Of a stretch of DNA of 64,000 bases, positions 7,614-16,291 are shown piece by piece. The position numbers and the translations under genes are program-made. Location: positions 1-64,000 of the forward strand of contig UCIT01000073.1 in assembly GCA_900472625.1 (NCBI GenBank). Direction: 5' to 3'. The first letter of the stretch is position 1, and the number at the start of each line of letters is the position of its first letter. Under the pieces are notes generated by a model. That model made no database searches and was not told the origin of the DNA. It saw nothing but the letters and a program-made list of their open reading frames with translations. Source of the stretch: Hyphomicrobiales bacterium. Lineage in GTDB: Bacteria > Pseudomonadota > Alphaproteobacteria > Rhizobiales > Rhizobiaceae.

Positions 7614-9800
7614 CCGATAGGCGATCAGCGCGAAGCTCGCGGCATGGCTTCCGGGAAAACCATAGGAGCCAAAGCCTTCGAGCTGCGTAAATGTCTTTTC
7701 GGCAAATTCGCGGGTGTAGCCGTTCTTGACCATGCCCTCGACGAGCTTGTCCTTGAACTTGCTGACTCCGCCTGTGAACTTGAACGTCGCCATTGCCCGG
7801 CGCAACTGGTCGGCCTCGCCTGCCGTGAATCCGGCGCAGGTCATGGCAACCTTCATCGCACTCTCCTGAAACAGCGGGACACCCAGCGTCTTGCCAAGAA
7901 CCGCTTCAAGCTCGGGCGTCGGATACTCGACCTTCTCCTTGCCCTCACGACGGCGGAGATAGGGATGGACCATGTCACCCTGGATAGGTCCCGGTCGAAC
8001 GATGGCCACCTGCACGACGAGGTCATAAAATGTCCGGGGCTTCAGGCGCGGCAGCATCGCCATCTGGGCGCGGCTTTCAATCTGGAACGTGCCGAGTGTA
8101 TCGGCCTTGCGGATCATCGCGTAGGTCGCCGGATCTTCCTGCTCGACATCGGACAGGCCCATCGGAATGTCCTTGTGGTCGCGCAGCAGCTCAAAGGATT
8201 TCGCCATGCAGGTCAGCATACCGAGCGCGAGGACGTCGACCTTCATGAACTTCAGCGCCTCGATGTCGTCCTTGTCCCATTCCACGACCTGGCGGTCCTT
8301 CATGGTCGCCGGTTCGATCGGCACCAGATCATCCAGCCTGTCCTGCGTCAGAACGAAGCCGCCCGGATGCTGGCCGAGATGGCGGGGCGCGCCCATCAGC
8401 TGGGCTGATAGGTCCAGGGCCAGCTTCAAGCGGTAGTCGGCGGTATTCATATTGTTGTCTATGAGCTGCTTTTCGCCAACACCTTCCGACCAGCCCCAGA
8501 CGCCGAAGGAAAGCTGGGTGATCAAATCTTCCGGCAGCCCCAAGGCTTTACCGACATCACGCAGCGCGCCCTTGGCGCGATAGCGGGTAACGGTGGAACA
8601 GAGCGCTGAGCGTGAGCGCCCGTAGGTCTCGTATATCCACTGGATGACCTCCTCGCGGCGGGCATGCTCGAAATCGACGTCGATATCCGGAGGCTCATCG
8701 CGTTCCATCGAAACGAAGCGCTCGAACAGCAGGTCGCCCGTTTCCGGGTTGATGCTGGTGATGCCCAGGCAGGAGCAGACGGCCGAGTTCGCCGCCGACC
8801 CCCGGCCCTGGCAGAGGATGCCTTGCGACCGGGCAAACCGGACAATGCTGTAGACGGTCAGGAAGTATGGGGCGTATTTCATCACCCGGATGAGTTCGAG
8901 CTCATGAAGGATAGCCTTGCGGACCTTGTCTGGGATCCCCTCGGGATATCGGGTCGCGGCGCCCTCCCAGGCAAATTTGGTCAGCGATTGCTGGGCATCA
9001 AGGCCGGGCACAAGCGCTTCTTCCGGATACTGGTATTGAAGCTCGCTCATGTCGAAACGACAGCGGTCGACGATTTCGCGCGTTCTCGCCAGCGCTTCCG
9101 GATACTCCGAAAACAGCCGATGCATCTCCTCCGGTGCCTTCAGAAACCGATCCGCATGCCGTTCGCGATCGAAGCCGACACTATCGATGGTCGTCCGATT
9201 GCGGATGCAGGTGACGATATCCTGCAGCTGTCGGCGACCGGGATCATGAAACATGACGTCATTGGTGATGACAGTTTTGACCTTGTGGCGTGCGGCCATG
9301 TTCGAGAGGTTATGGAGCCGCAGGCGATCATTCGGGCGACGGCGCAGGCATAGCGAGACGTAGGCCATGTCGCCGAAGATCGCGGCGATCTTCCTGAGCT
9401 GGCCTGCAGTGATTTCGTCGGCTTCGTCAGGAACAAGCACAGCAATCACGCCGCCGCTGTAGGCTTCAACGTCCGAAAGATCGAGGATGCACTTGCCCTT
9501 GCCTCCCCGGCTCTTACCGAGCGAAAGCAGGCGGGTCAGTCTGGAATAAGCTGGTCGGTCGGTTGGGTAGACCAGGATCGACAACCCATCGGAAAGATCG
9601 AGCCGGCAGCCGACCACCAGTCGAACGCCCGAGGTCTTAGCGGCCTCCCAGGCGCGCACAATGCCGGCTAGCGAGTTTCGGTCGACAACACCCAAGGCAT
9701 CAATGCCAAGAGCCGCCGCGGTGACGAAGAGTTCCTCGGCGGAACTGGCACCGCGCAGGAACGAGAAATGTGTGGTGACCTGAAGCTCGGCATATCTCAT
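7614..9800 (-). pseudogene. dnaE2: Error-prone DNA polymerase DnaE2 (ImuC), 3'-truncated
   Basis: The first 729 codons match DnaE2/ImuC, the alpha-subunit-like polymerase of the SOS mutasome: PHP domain at the N terminus (FSFLRGASSAEEL), palm with catalytic aspartates in PDIDVDFEHARREE, and the GQHPGGFVLT and GSYGFPGSHAASFAL segments. Normal DnaE2 proteins are about 1,050-1,100 residues; here similarity ends just after SHAASFAL and the open frame runs on for 72 unrelated codons to 7395 through abrB sequence. The C-terminal fingers end, OB fold and partner-binding region are lost, so activity is unlikely. It overlaps imuB by 4 bases. Confidence 0.88.
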
Positions 9801-11311
9801 CCAAACACCCCGTGCAGAAACCAGAGGTGCGAGCCCGTGTCGGTATCTACTCCATCACCGGCGCGATAGACCCAGTAACGTTCCCCTGCCTCGTCCTCGA
9901 CCACGAAATAGTCGCGAACGGCGGCATGCTCTTTCGGCCGCACCCACCATTCGCCAAATATGCGCTCCGGCCCGTCTGCCCGTTTCACCCGCCGGCGCTT
10001 GCCGCGCCAGGTGAAAACGGCAGGGGGCTGGTCTGGAAGCAGAGCGGTGACGTCGATGCGTTCATGGGTCGCCAGCAGCCGCGATGGACGTGGCCATTTC
10101 GCGGCCCATGTCGCTCCGGTTTCGTCGTCCGTCGGCCCAATCCGCTTCACCGACCGCTCGGGAACATCGGAGGCGACGGGCGTGACATGGTAGAGACGCT
10201 GTCCACGGTTGCCGAGAATATCGACGAGCGGGGTGACATCGATAACCTGCTCCTCGATCAGCGAGGATGCGGCCTGTCGCTCCTCGAGTGGTTCTGCCAT
10301 GATGGCGACAAGCACCAGGCGTTCGATGCCGAAGCCCGGGTCGATTTTCTCGACGCGATCGCAGAGGAGCTTCGACAACCGAGCGGGATCCCGCACCGGT
10401 TTTGCCAGTCCCGCTCGAATACACTGGCGGGTATTGTCGACCCGGTGGATGACCAGATCGGAGCGCCTGACGCCGAGACCGCGTGCCCCCAGCTTGGAGG
10501 TGAGTTCGCCGACCAGCCGACGCACATATTTGGCGATCGTCTCCGCCGCGCCGATCGGCTCCTGAAAGTTCTTCGCTGCCTCGACAAGTTCCGGCGTCCG
10601 CAGAGGCTCGATAGGTTCTGCCATGCGTCCGAAGAGCTGATCCAGCCGCCGGCCGACCTCCGGCCCGTATCTCAGCGTCAACGGGGCGCGCGGCATGGCG
10701 GAGAGTTCACCGACGGTCTCGACCCCCATCACCCGGAGCCCGTGGATCGTATCGGGGGCAAGCCGCAGACAGTGGATCGGCAGGCCGGTCACCGCCTTGG
10801 CAACAGCGCCCACCGGAACAACGGTCGTCTCCGCCGACTTTACGCGGGTGATAGCATGCGCTGCTCCCCAGGTATCGGCGACGGCGGCGCGAGCGGTCAG
10901 GCCGCGTCCTTTCAACCCGTTGACCAACCCGGAAATCAGCAGGTCTTCGCCACCCTGCAGGTGATCGGCGCCTTCCGTGTCCATGACGATCCCGTCCGTG
11001 CCATCGACGGCCACGACCGGGCTGTACTGTCGAAGCGCCCACAACGCGAGCCGCTCAAGGGCAGCGGCGTCGGCGGCAGGATCGGCATCGATCATCGTGA
11101 GGTTCGCGACCACGGCCTGCGCTTTGCTCGCTGGCATGCCCACCTTGAGGCCGAGCTTGCGCGCGGCGGTATCGGCAGCCGAGATCCACCGCTTCGAACC
11201 TGATTTTGAGATGACGACGAGAGGCTGGTCAGCTGGCACGGCTCCCTCTCCATGTCGACGTATCCGGTCTGTTGGCAGATTGGGGAAGTAGACACAAACG
11301 ACCCTTGGCAT
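9797..11311 (-). CDS. imuB: ImuB, Y-family polymerase-like protein of the SOS mutasome
   Basis: The 504-residue protein has the N-terminal fold of Y-family polymerases (PRVVCVYFPNLPTDRIRR, then the segment around WISAADTAARKLGLKVGMPA) but lacks the usual paired acidic catalytic residues, as is known for ImuB, which acts as an adaptor linking ImuA, DnaE2 and the beta clamp. The helix-hairpin-helix segment and the C-terminal extension ending in HLWFLHGVFG are typical. A GTG at 11314 is directly in front of the ATG at 11311. It overlaps the end of imuA by about 80 bases, so the two are probably translated together. Confidence 0.88.
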   Translation of the reverse strand: MPRVVCVYFPNLPTDRIRRHGEGAVPADQPLVVISKSGSKRWISAADTAARKLGLKVGMPASKAQAVVANLTMIDADPAADAAALERLALWALRQYSPVVAVDGTDGIVMDTEGADHLQGGEDLLISGLVNGLKGRGLTARAAVADTWGAAHAITRVKSAETTVVPVGAVAKAVTGLPIHCLRLAPDTIHGLRVMGVETVGELSAMPRAPLTLRYGPEVGRRLDQLFGRMAEPIEPLRTPELVEAAKNFQEPIGAAETIAKYVRRLVGELTSKLGARGLGVRRSDLVIHRVDNTRQCIRAGLAKPVRDPARLSKLLCDRVEKIDPGFGIERLVLVAIMAEPLEERQAASSLIEEQVIDVTPLVDILGNRGQRLYHVTPVASDVPERSVKRIGPTDDETGATWAAKWPRPSRLLATHERIDVTALLPDQPPAVFTWRGKRRRVKRADGPERIFGEWWVRPKEHAAVRDYFVVEDEAGERYWVYRAGDGVDTDTGSHLWFLHGVFG

Positions 11312-11987
11312 CACAGGCTCCTATTTCGAACTCAGCACACTCGCCTGCTTTTACGCGCATCAATTCCGCCAGCCATCGCGCCCGCCCGACGCCGGCGACC
11401 GGCAACTCCTGCGACGGAAGCACGCTTATCCTCCATCGCGTGGTCGAGGCTGTCGGATTGCCGAAGTCCGATGCCTCCGTCTGCCGCCGCCACCTACGGA
11501 CAACGAGCCCCATTGTGCCTGTCTTCTCGGCGGCCAGCTGCAGCCGCCGGGATGCAACCATCGGCAATCGGACCAGTTCCCCGACCACTGCCGCCAGCCC
11601 CCCGAAGGAAAGCCCCTCTTCCATGGAGGCAAGGACATCCTCTTGCCTGTCGCCTTCGCAGAAGATCACGCGGTCGGGATGCAGGCCTGCCTGGGCGATA
11701 GCCGGAAAAAACAGGTCAGGCCTTGTCAGACACCAAAGGACCTTGCCCTTCGAGCGCGCGGCAATTCCGGCTGCGAACAAAGCTGCTGCGGCTCCATCCA
11801 CCGTGCCGGCTCCGCCGCCTGCTATCTCATGAAGGGCGCCATATGAAAGCCCGCCCCCTGGTAAATGCTCGTCCATCTCGCAAACGCCAAAGGGCAGCAC
11901 AGTGGCTTTCTTTGCCGCATTGCCCTCCAGGTGGGCGATGCGGTCTCTCAGCTCCTCGATGACCCGAGGATTATGGGCGCGCGACAT
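11229..11987 (-). CDS. imuA: ImuA, RecA-like accessory protein of the SOS mutasome
   Basis: The 252-residue protein begins LRDRIAHLEG and carries VLPFGVCEMDEHLPGGGLSYGALHEIAGGG, the well-known start of ImuA/SulA-like proteins of alphaproteobacteria. ImuA interacts with RecA and ImuB during damage-induced mutagenesis. It is the first gene of the imuA-imuB-dnaE2 operon on the minus strand, with an SOS box about 60 bases upstream of its start. The start ATG is at 11985-11987. Both imuA and imuB look intact although dnaE2 is broken. Confidence 0.85.
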   Translation of the reverse strand: MSRAHNPRVIEELRDRIAHLEGNAAKKATVLPFGVCEMDEHLPGGGLSYGALHEIAGGGAGTVDGAAAALFAAGIAARSKGKVLWCLTRPDLFFPAIAQAGLHPDRVIFCEGDRQEDVLASMEEGLSFGGLAAVVGELVRLPMVASRRLQLAAEKTGTMGLVVRRWRRQTEASDFGNPTASTTRWRISVLPSQELPVAGVGRARWLAELMRVKAGECAEFEIGACDAKGRLCLLPQSANRPDTSTWRGSRAS

Positions 11988-12047
11988 CGTTCACGGACCT
12001 CCTCAGCTCGCGTTGCACGGGACTTCATGTCCCCGAAAATTGTTGAC

Positions 12048-12062
12048 GTTCCTCGTTTGTTC
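12048..12062. promoter_or_regulatory. LexA (SOS) box of the imu operon
   Basis: The sequence GTTCCTCGTTTGTTC is an exact match to the alphaproteobacterial LexA site GTTC-N7-GTTC. It lies 61 bases upstream of the imuA start codon, the expected place for damage-inducible control of the cassette. Confidence 0.82.
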
Positions 12063-12717
12063 CGCTCTTTTGAAAGAGTCAAGTCGGTGCAAGGGAGGTT
12101 TATCTAGACTCCGCTAAAGCGCTGCCCGCAGAATGTTGAGACGAATCAGGAGTCTAGGGAGGTTCCGGCCAAGTAACTCTGCCGACTCATTTAATTAGAA
12201 TTTCCCCGGTTTCATACGAACCGAAACGGAGGGTTGCGAACCACCAGTGCTGCAACGTGCCAATGACGCAGATTCAATTGCCTGGAACTCCGTTGTTCAA
12301 CAAATCTGGCGCGAGTGACATGGCATTCTCGTCGTCGGACCGTTCCGCCGACGTCTTAGACCACGTAACAGCCTACGGCAATCCCGCGCACTTTCGCGCA
12401 GCGAGCGGGGCAAATTGCAAGAAAAACAATGAAGAGCATCGGAGCTTTCAGCATAGCGCCGGACCGCCAGGACGGGAAAGCGGGAACTCTCGACACGGTT
12501 GCGCCGGATAGAGGCAGCCGCAGGAGCCTTAGCACAGCGCCGCGAAGCGGAAGGCGGAACCGACTGCCGCCGACGCAACCGTTCCACACGATCAATTGCC
12601 GGAGTTTCGGCGTAGCAAACTGCCTGAACCCCGAGCAAAGAAGCGCTTCAAGGATCCAGGTGGCGGAACCTGCTTGTTTAAGGCAAAAAGGGGTGCTTTT
12701 AACAAAAGGTTCGACAG
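12063..12717. other. Intergenic region without a supported gene
   Basis: About 650 bases between the imu operon promoter and the NYN gene. Several short frames cross it on both strands, none with a recognisable product or a clear ribosome site. It should hold the promoter of the NYN gene. Nothing else stands out. Confidence 0.4.
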
Positions 12718-13515
12718 ATGACCGGCACATCCGACACGTTGGCTCTCCTCATCGATGGCGACAATGCCTCCCCGAAAATCGTCAGTGGGCTCCTGGCTGA
12801 GATCGCCACTTATGGCACCGCCAGTGTCAAGCGCATCTATGGGGACTGGACCAAGCCCAACCTCAACGGCTGGAAAGAGTGCCTGCTGGAGCATTCCATC
12901 CAACCGGTTCAGCAATTTGCCTACACGACGGGAAAGAATGCTACGGACGGCGCAATGATCATCGATGCGATGGACCTGCTCTATACCGGCCGCTTTTCTG
13001 CATTCTGCATCGTTTCCAGCGATAGCGATTTCGCCAGACTGGCCTCACGTATCCGCGAACAGGGCGTCACCGTCTACGGCTTCGGCGAACGCAAAACCCC
13101 GCGCCCCTTCATTACTGCTTGCGACAAATTCGTCTATTTCGATGTGCTCAACGCCAACTCGATCGAGCCGGAGGCGCGGCAAGAGCCGCAGCCGGCTGCC
13201 GTAGTGAAGGCCAAGGAGGCTAAGTCATCGCCAGCAAAGGCGCCGGCAAAACCGAAGCTTGACGCTGCCGCATTAAAGATGCTCGAGAATGCTGTAACGG
13301 CGTCGGCCGATGAAGACGGCCGTGCCAACCTGGCGCGTGTCGGCGCCCATTTGGCGAAACAATCGCCGGACTTTGATGCGCGCAACTACGGTTTTGCGCG
13401 CCTCACCGACCTGGTCGAGGCTTCCGGCATCGTGGACGTGGAGCGAAGTGGCGACAGCCCGAAGATCGTCACGGTGCGCATGAAGGGGAAGGCAAGGCCA
13501 AAGCCCAACGGCTAG
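12718..13515 (+). CDS. NYN-domain protein with C-terminal OST-HTH/LOTUS domain
   Basis: The 265-residue product has an N-terminal NYN (PIN-like) nuclease domain: LALLIDGDNAS, then GAMIIDAMDLLYTG and IVSSDSDFARLA supply the acidic residues that bind metal in this family. A Lys/Ala/Pro-rich linker (about residues 155-180) leads to a C-terminal OST-HTH (LOTUS) segment ending RLTDLVEASGIVDVERSG. Such proteins are predicted RNases or RNA-binding proteins; the bacterial role is not settled. The start at 12718 follows a purine-rich stretch. It is not in an obvious operon. Confidence 0.85.
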   Translation: MTGTSDTLALLIDGDNASPKIVSGLLAEIATYGTASVKRIYGDWTKPNLNGWKECLLEHSIQPVQQFAYTTGKNATDGAMIIDAMDLLYTGRFSAFCIVSSDSDFARLASRIREQGVTVYGFGERKTPRPFITACDKFVYFDVLNANSIEPEARQEPQPAAVVKAKEAKSSPAKAPAKPKLDAAALKMLENAVTASADEDGRANLARVGAHLAKQSPDFDARNYGFARLTDLVEASGIVDVERSGDSPKIVTVRMKGKARPKPNG

Positions 13516-13617
13516 GCTCGGCCGCCAATGGGATCGCGGCGGCCTATCCGAAATGTCCCGCTTCAAACCACAGGTGTCGCCTTGGTGAAGGCGCTCGCAT
13601 GAAAAAGATGCTTGAAG

Positions 13618-14985
13618 ATGCCACGACGGAAACTGTCCAGAGAAGAACTCTTTGCTCTCGTATGGGAGAAACCGACCAGCGAGATCGCTAAGGAACTTGG
13701 CCTTTCGGACGTGGCGATCGGTAAGCTCTGCACCAAGCTGCAGGTCCCGAAGCCGCCTCGCGGCTATTGGGCCCGCATGCAGGCCGGGCAGCGACCACGC
13801 CGACCCGCCCTCGTTGCTTTCCGCGAGGAACTCGACACCAAGCGACGCGACGAATTGCGTGCAAAAACAGCAGAATCGCTTTCGAAACTGCAGCGCCAGT
13901 TCCTTGAAACGGCGTTGTCGGAGAGGAACAATCGGGGCGCCGGTATTGCTCCACCGCCAGGCGCTAGGCCGCTCGCCGATCTCGATCGCGATGTGGCAGC
14001 ACAGGTCCTTCTGCTCATTCAAGGCAGGGCACAGACCTGGGTGGAAGACGGTCGCATCGCTACGCGCTGGGGACCATCTGTTCGCAACAGCGTTGCCAAA
14101 CTGGTTGAGCGCCTATTGCCGATGGCACGGCAGCAGCTCGTGGTATTCGAGACCGAGAGCAAGCGAACGTCCTTTATGGCGGACGGGCCGGTGATCTTTA
14201 TCCGCCTGACAGTGCCACTGCAAGAACGAATTGCCGGCCTTTCGGCGATGGTCAGGGATCGAGAACTCCAGCATGTGGTGATGCCGCTGACGGCGGCAGA
14301 TCACGCCTGGTCGACGCACCATCTCTATTCCCCAGGATCGCACTTGTTCCTGGATAGTTGGCTTTGTGTCTCGGCTCGCGAGCTCTGGGTGGAATGGAAC
14401 CGCAAGTCTTGGCGCGAGGAAGAGCCGCCCGAGCGGCATGCAACCAACCGGATCAGCCTGCGGGAGGTGATGCCACTCGACTTCTTGTCCGCTTCCAACA
14501 AGGTGCTCTCGCCGGTGATTTCGGGGGTGGCAATCACGCCCTATGCGGATCGGCTCCGCGCCCTGCAAGAGGCGGAACGGATCCACGAGATGATGAGCAA
14601 CGCCGCTTACGCAATGCAGAAGGAAGTTCCGGGAGAAATCCTTTCGGTGGTGGATCGCCTATGGTTTGGGGAGGAGCGTCCCTTTCAAGCGGCGCGCGAC
14701 GCCTTCCGCCATGTCCAAACAGAACTTGAACGATGGGACACCGAGCTCGAATTGGAACGATCGGCGCTTGCTCGGTCCATCCTTGGAATCGTGCCTGGAG
14801 ACATTGTTACGTCTGAAAGCCGCGGGAAATTGCTACGGCTGTCGGTGACGGGCGTAACCCTATATTCTGGCGGCAGCAGCGTCAGCTTCATTGTGTCAGG
14901 AATTCGGTTTCGAAAGGACGGAACGCTCGGCAAGCTACAGGAAACGCTGAATTTGTCTTTTGCCGATGAAAGGCGAACTCAATAG
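13618..14985 (+). CDS. Unknown protein with N-terminal helix-turn-helix
   Basis: The 455-residue protein opens with PRRKLSREELFALVWEKP and TSEIAKELGLSDVAIGKLCTKL, a clear helix-turn-helix of the type that recognises DNA, followed by a basic PPRGYW segment. The remainder (about residues 80-455) is soluble and mixed alpha/beta with no motif I recognise. Proteins with this N terminus occur scattered on rhizobial replicons and mobile elements, but no function is known to me. A TTG at 13612 is also in frame. It borders the defence island on its left. Confidence 0.7.
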   Translation: MPRRKLSREELFALVWEKPTSEIAKELGLSDVAIGKLCTKLQVPKPPRGYWARMQAGQRPRRPALVAFREELDTKRRDELRAKTAESLSKLQRQFLETALSERNNRGAGIAPPPGARPLADLDRDVAAQVLLLIQGRAQTWVEDGRIATRWGPSVRNSVAKLVERLLPMARQQLVVFETESKRTSFMADGPVIFIRLTVPLQERIAGLSAMVRDRELQHVVMPLTAADHAWSTHHLYSPGSHLFLDSWLCVSARELWVEWNRKSWREEEPPERHATNRISLREVMPLDFLSASNKVLSPVISGVAITPYADRLRALQEAERIHEMMSNAAYAMQKEVPGEILSVVDRLWFGEERPFQAARDAFRHVQTELERWDTELELERSALARSILGIVPGDIVTSESRGKLLRLSVTGVTLYSGGSSVSFIVSGIRFRKDGTLGKLQETLNLSFADERRTQ

Positions 14986-15107
14986 TCAGGCGCGGTTCGA
15001 GCAAACGAGCAGGGATGAGCGATTGTTCATGTGTCAACGGTCTTGCTCGTGTATCATGACGAGTAGGTAGGAAATAGTTGCGCGCCAATCGCGACCCATT
15101 ATAAGCC

Positions 15108-15145
15108 TTGAAATCCTGCCAATTGGCAGTATATTGACTGTCAAT
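15108..15145 (+). promoter_or_regulatory. Promoter and palindromic operator of the toxin-antitoxin/ssp operon
   Basis: A -35 TTGAAA (15108-15113) and -10 TATATT (15130-15135) are separated by 16 bp. Between them lies a perfect 14-bp palindrome CTGCCAATTGGCAG (15116-15129), and just downstream a second one, ATTGAC-T-GTCAAT (15133-15145), overlaps the start of transcription. Antitoxins of this class usually repress their own promoter, so these are likely operators. The promoter is well placed to drive the toxin-antitoxin pair and, by read-through, sspABCD. Confidence 0.7.
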
Positions 15146-15155
15146 GGAGGCTGAC

Positions 15156-15593
15156 ATGGTGGTAGCGCAAGCAATTCGTGATAATGGAGTTCCGCAGTCA
15201 CCTGTAAATCTCGGTGACGACGGAGCGCGTGAACGGCTGACGCCGGCAGCAGTATCTGGCGTCGTTCGGTTGGCCGAGATATGGCGCTTAACCAGCGTCG
15301 AGGTTTGTGCCCTGATGGGTGATGTTTCAGAGCGCACGTGGTTCAGAATGAAGAAAGGTGAGTGGAGCGGAAGTCTTTCGCAAGACACATTGACGAGGGT
15401 TAGTGCTCTCATTGGTATTTTCAAAGCGCTGCGACTGCTCTTCTCCGAACCTCTTGCTGACGAATGGATCAAACTTCCAAACAAGGGACCGCTTTTCGAA
15501 GGGCGCCGGCCGATTGACGTCATGATTGAAGGCGGCATCCCGAAGCTGCTTCTGGTGCGACGCCATGTTGATGCATTGCGGGGCGGTCTGTGA
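15156..15593 (+). CDS. Xre/MbcA/ParS-type antitoxin of a RES toxin-antitoxin pair
   Basis: The 145-residue protein has a central helix-turn-helix-like region (LTSVEVCALMGDVSERTWFR) and a C-terminal toxin-binding domain of the DUF2384 type, recognisable as LFEGRRPIDVMIEGG followed by the terminal helix. Such antitoxins neutralise RES-domain toxins. The ATG at 15156 has GGAGG five bases upstream and is preferred over the ATG at 15144, which would leave almost no leader after the predicted promoter. Its stop overlaps the GTG start of the toxin, so the two are coupled. Confidence 0.85.
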   Translation: MVVAQAIRDNGVPQSPVNLGDDGARERLTPAAVSGVVRLAEIWRLTSVEVCALMGDVSERTWFRMKKGEWSGSLSQDTLTRVSALIGIFKALRLLFSEPLADEWIKLPNKGPLFEGRRPIDVMIEGGIPKLLLVRRHVDALRGGL

Positions 15594-16279
15594 TCGAGCC
15601 GGCTCGCACAGACATCGTTCAGCGAGATACCGTACGCCTGATACCGACAGCTAGGCTAAAGGAACCGGTGTTGCTGGCACTCGCGCCAAATCATGGTGCC
15701 ATGGAGGATTTGGCAGAGCTGGAGGGGGCTACCAGCAGCCGTCTCCAGGCTCAGGAAGGTGGTTTGTTAGACCTCGATCGGAAAGAACTTGTGTTTGGCC
15801 GCCCGGGCCATACGTTCATCAATGCCGCCTTCACATACACTCGCCCTGGCGGCAACCGGTTCAACGATGATGAGCGCGGCGCATGGTATTGTGCCTTTCA
15901 AGCAGAAACGGCTTTAGCTGAGGTCACTTTTCACCTTACAAAAGAACTCGTAGCGATCGACCGGTTTGAGAACGTCACAGACTACGCGGAATTGCTCGCT
16001 GATTTTGTCGGGCAATTCCACGACCTTCGCGATGATGTTTTTTCAGCAGATGACAGTTTAACAGCCTACCCCGCTATCGCATATCCCGCGGGACAGGCGC
16101 TGGCCAGATGGCTGCGCGTAGAGAAGGACAGCCCGGGCCTGATCTATCCTTCCGTCAGATCATCGGGGGGTATATGCCTCGTGGCGTTCCATCCTTCTTT
16201 GATCCAAAACCTACGCCAAGGTGGAACATGGAGGCTTGAATGGCAGGGTTCTCCCGAACCAGAAATTTCAAGGCTTTAG
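15590..16279 (+). CDS. RES-domain toxin
   Basis: The 229-residue protein carries the RES domain, named for conserved Arg, Glu and Ser: the segments RPGGNRFNDDERGAWYCAF, ETALAEVTFH and YPSVRSSGG are all present. Characterised RES toxins degrade or ADP-ribosylate using NAD+, depleting the cell of NAD. The start is a GTG overlapping the antitoxin stop. The sspA start lies only 12 bases past its stop, so the pair appears to be part of the ssp transcription unit, an arrangement that could make the modification operon self-maintaining. Confidence 0.87.
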   Translation: MIEPARTDIVQRDTVRLIPTARLKEPVLLALAPNHGAMEDLAELEGATSSRLQAQEGGLLDLDRKELVFGRPGHTFINAAFTYTRPGGNRFNDDERGAWYCAFQAETALAEVTFHLTKELVAIDRFENVTDYAELLADFVGQFHDLRDDVFSADDSLTAYPAIAYPAGQALARWLRVEKDSPGLIYPSVRSSGGICLVAFHPSLIQNLRQGGTWRLEWQGSPEPEISRL

Positions 16280-16291
16280 GTGAGCGTACAT

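Noticed and set aside
7605..8408. A 267-codon plus-strand frame opposite dnaE2
   Set aside because: Antisense to clear polymerase sequence, His/Arg/Leu-rich composition typical of shadow frames, no ribosome site.
9812..11203. A 463-codon open frame on the plus strand opposite imuB
   Set aside because: It lies wholly antisense to a well-recognised imuB gene, has no familiar domain and is explained by high GC codon bias.
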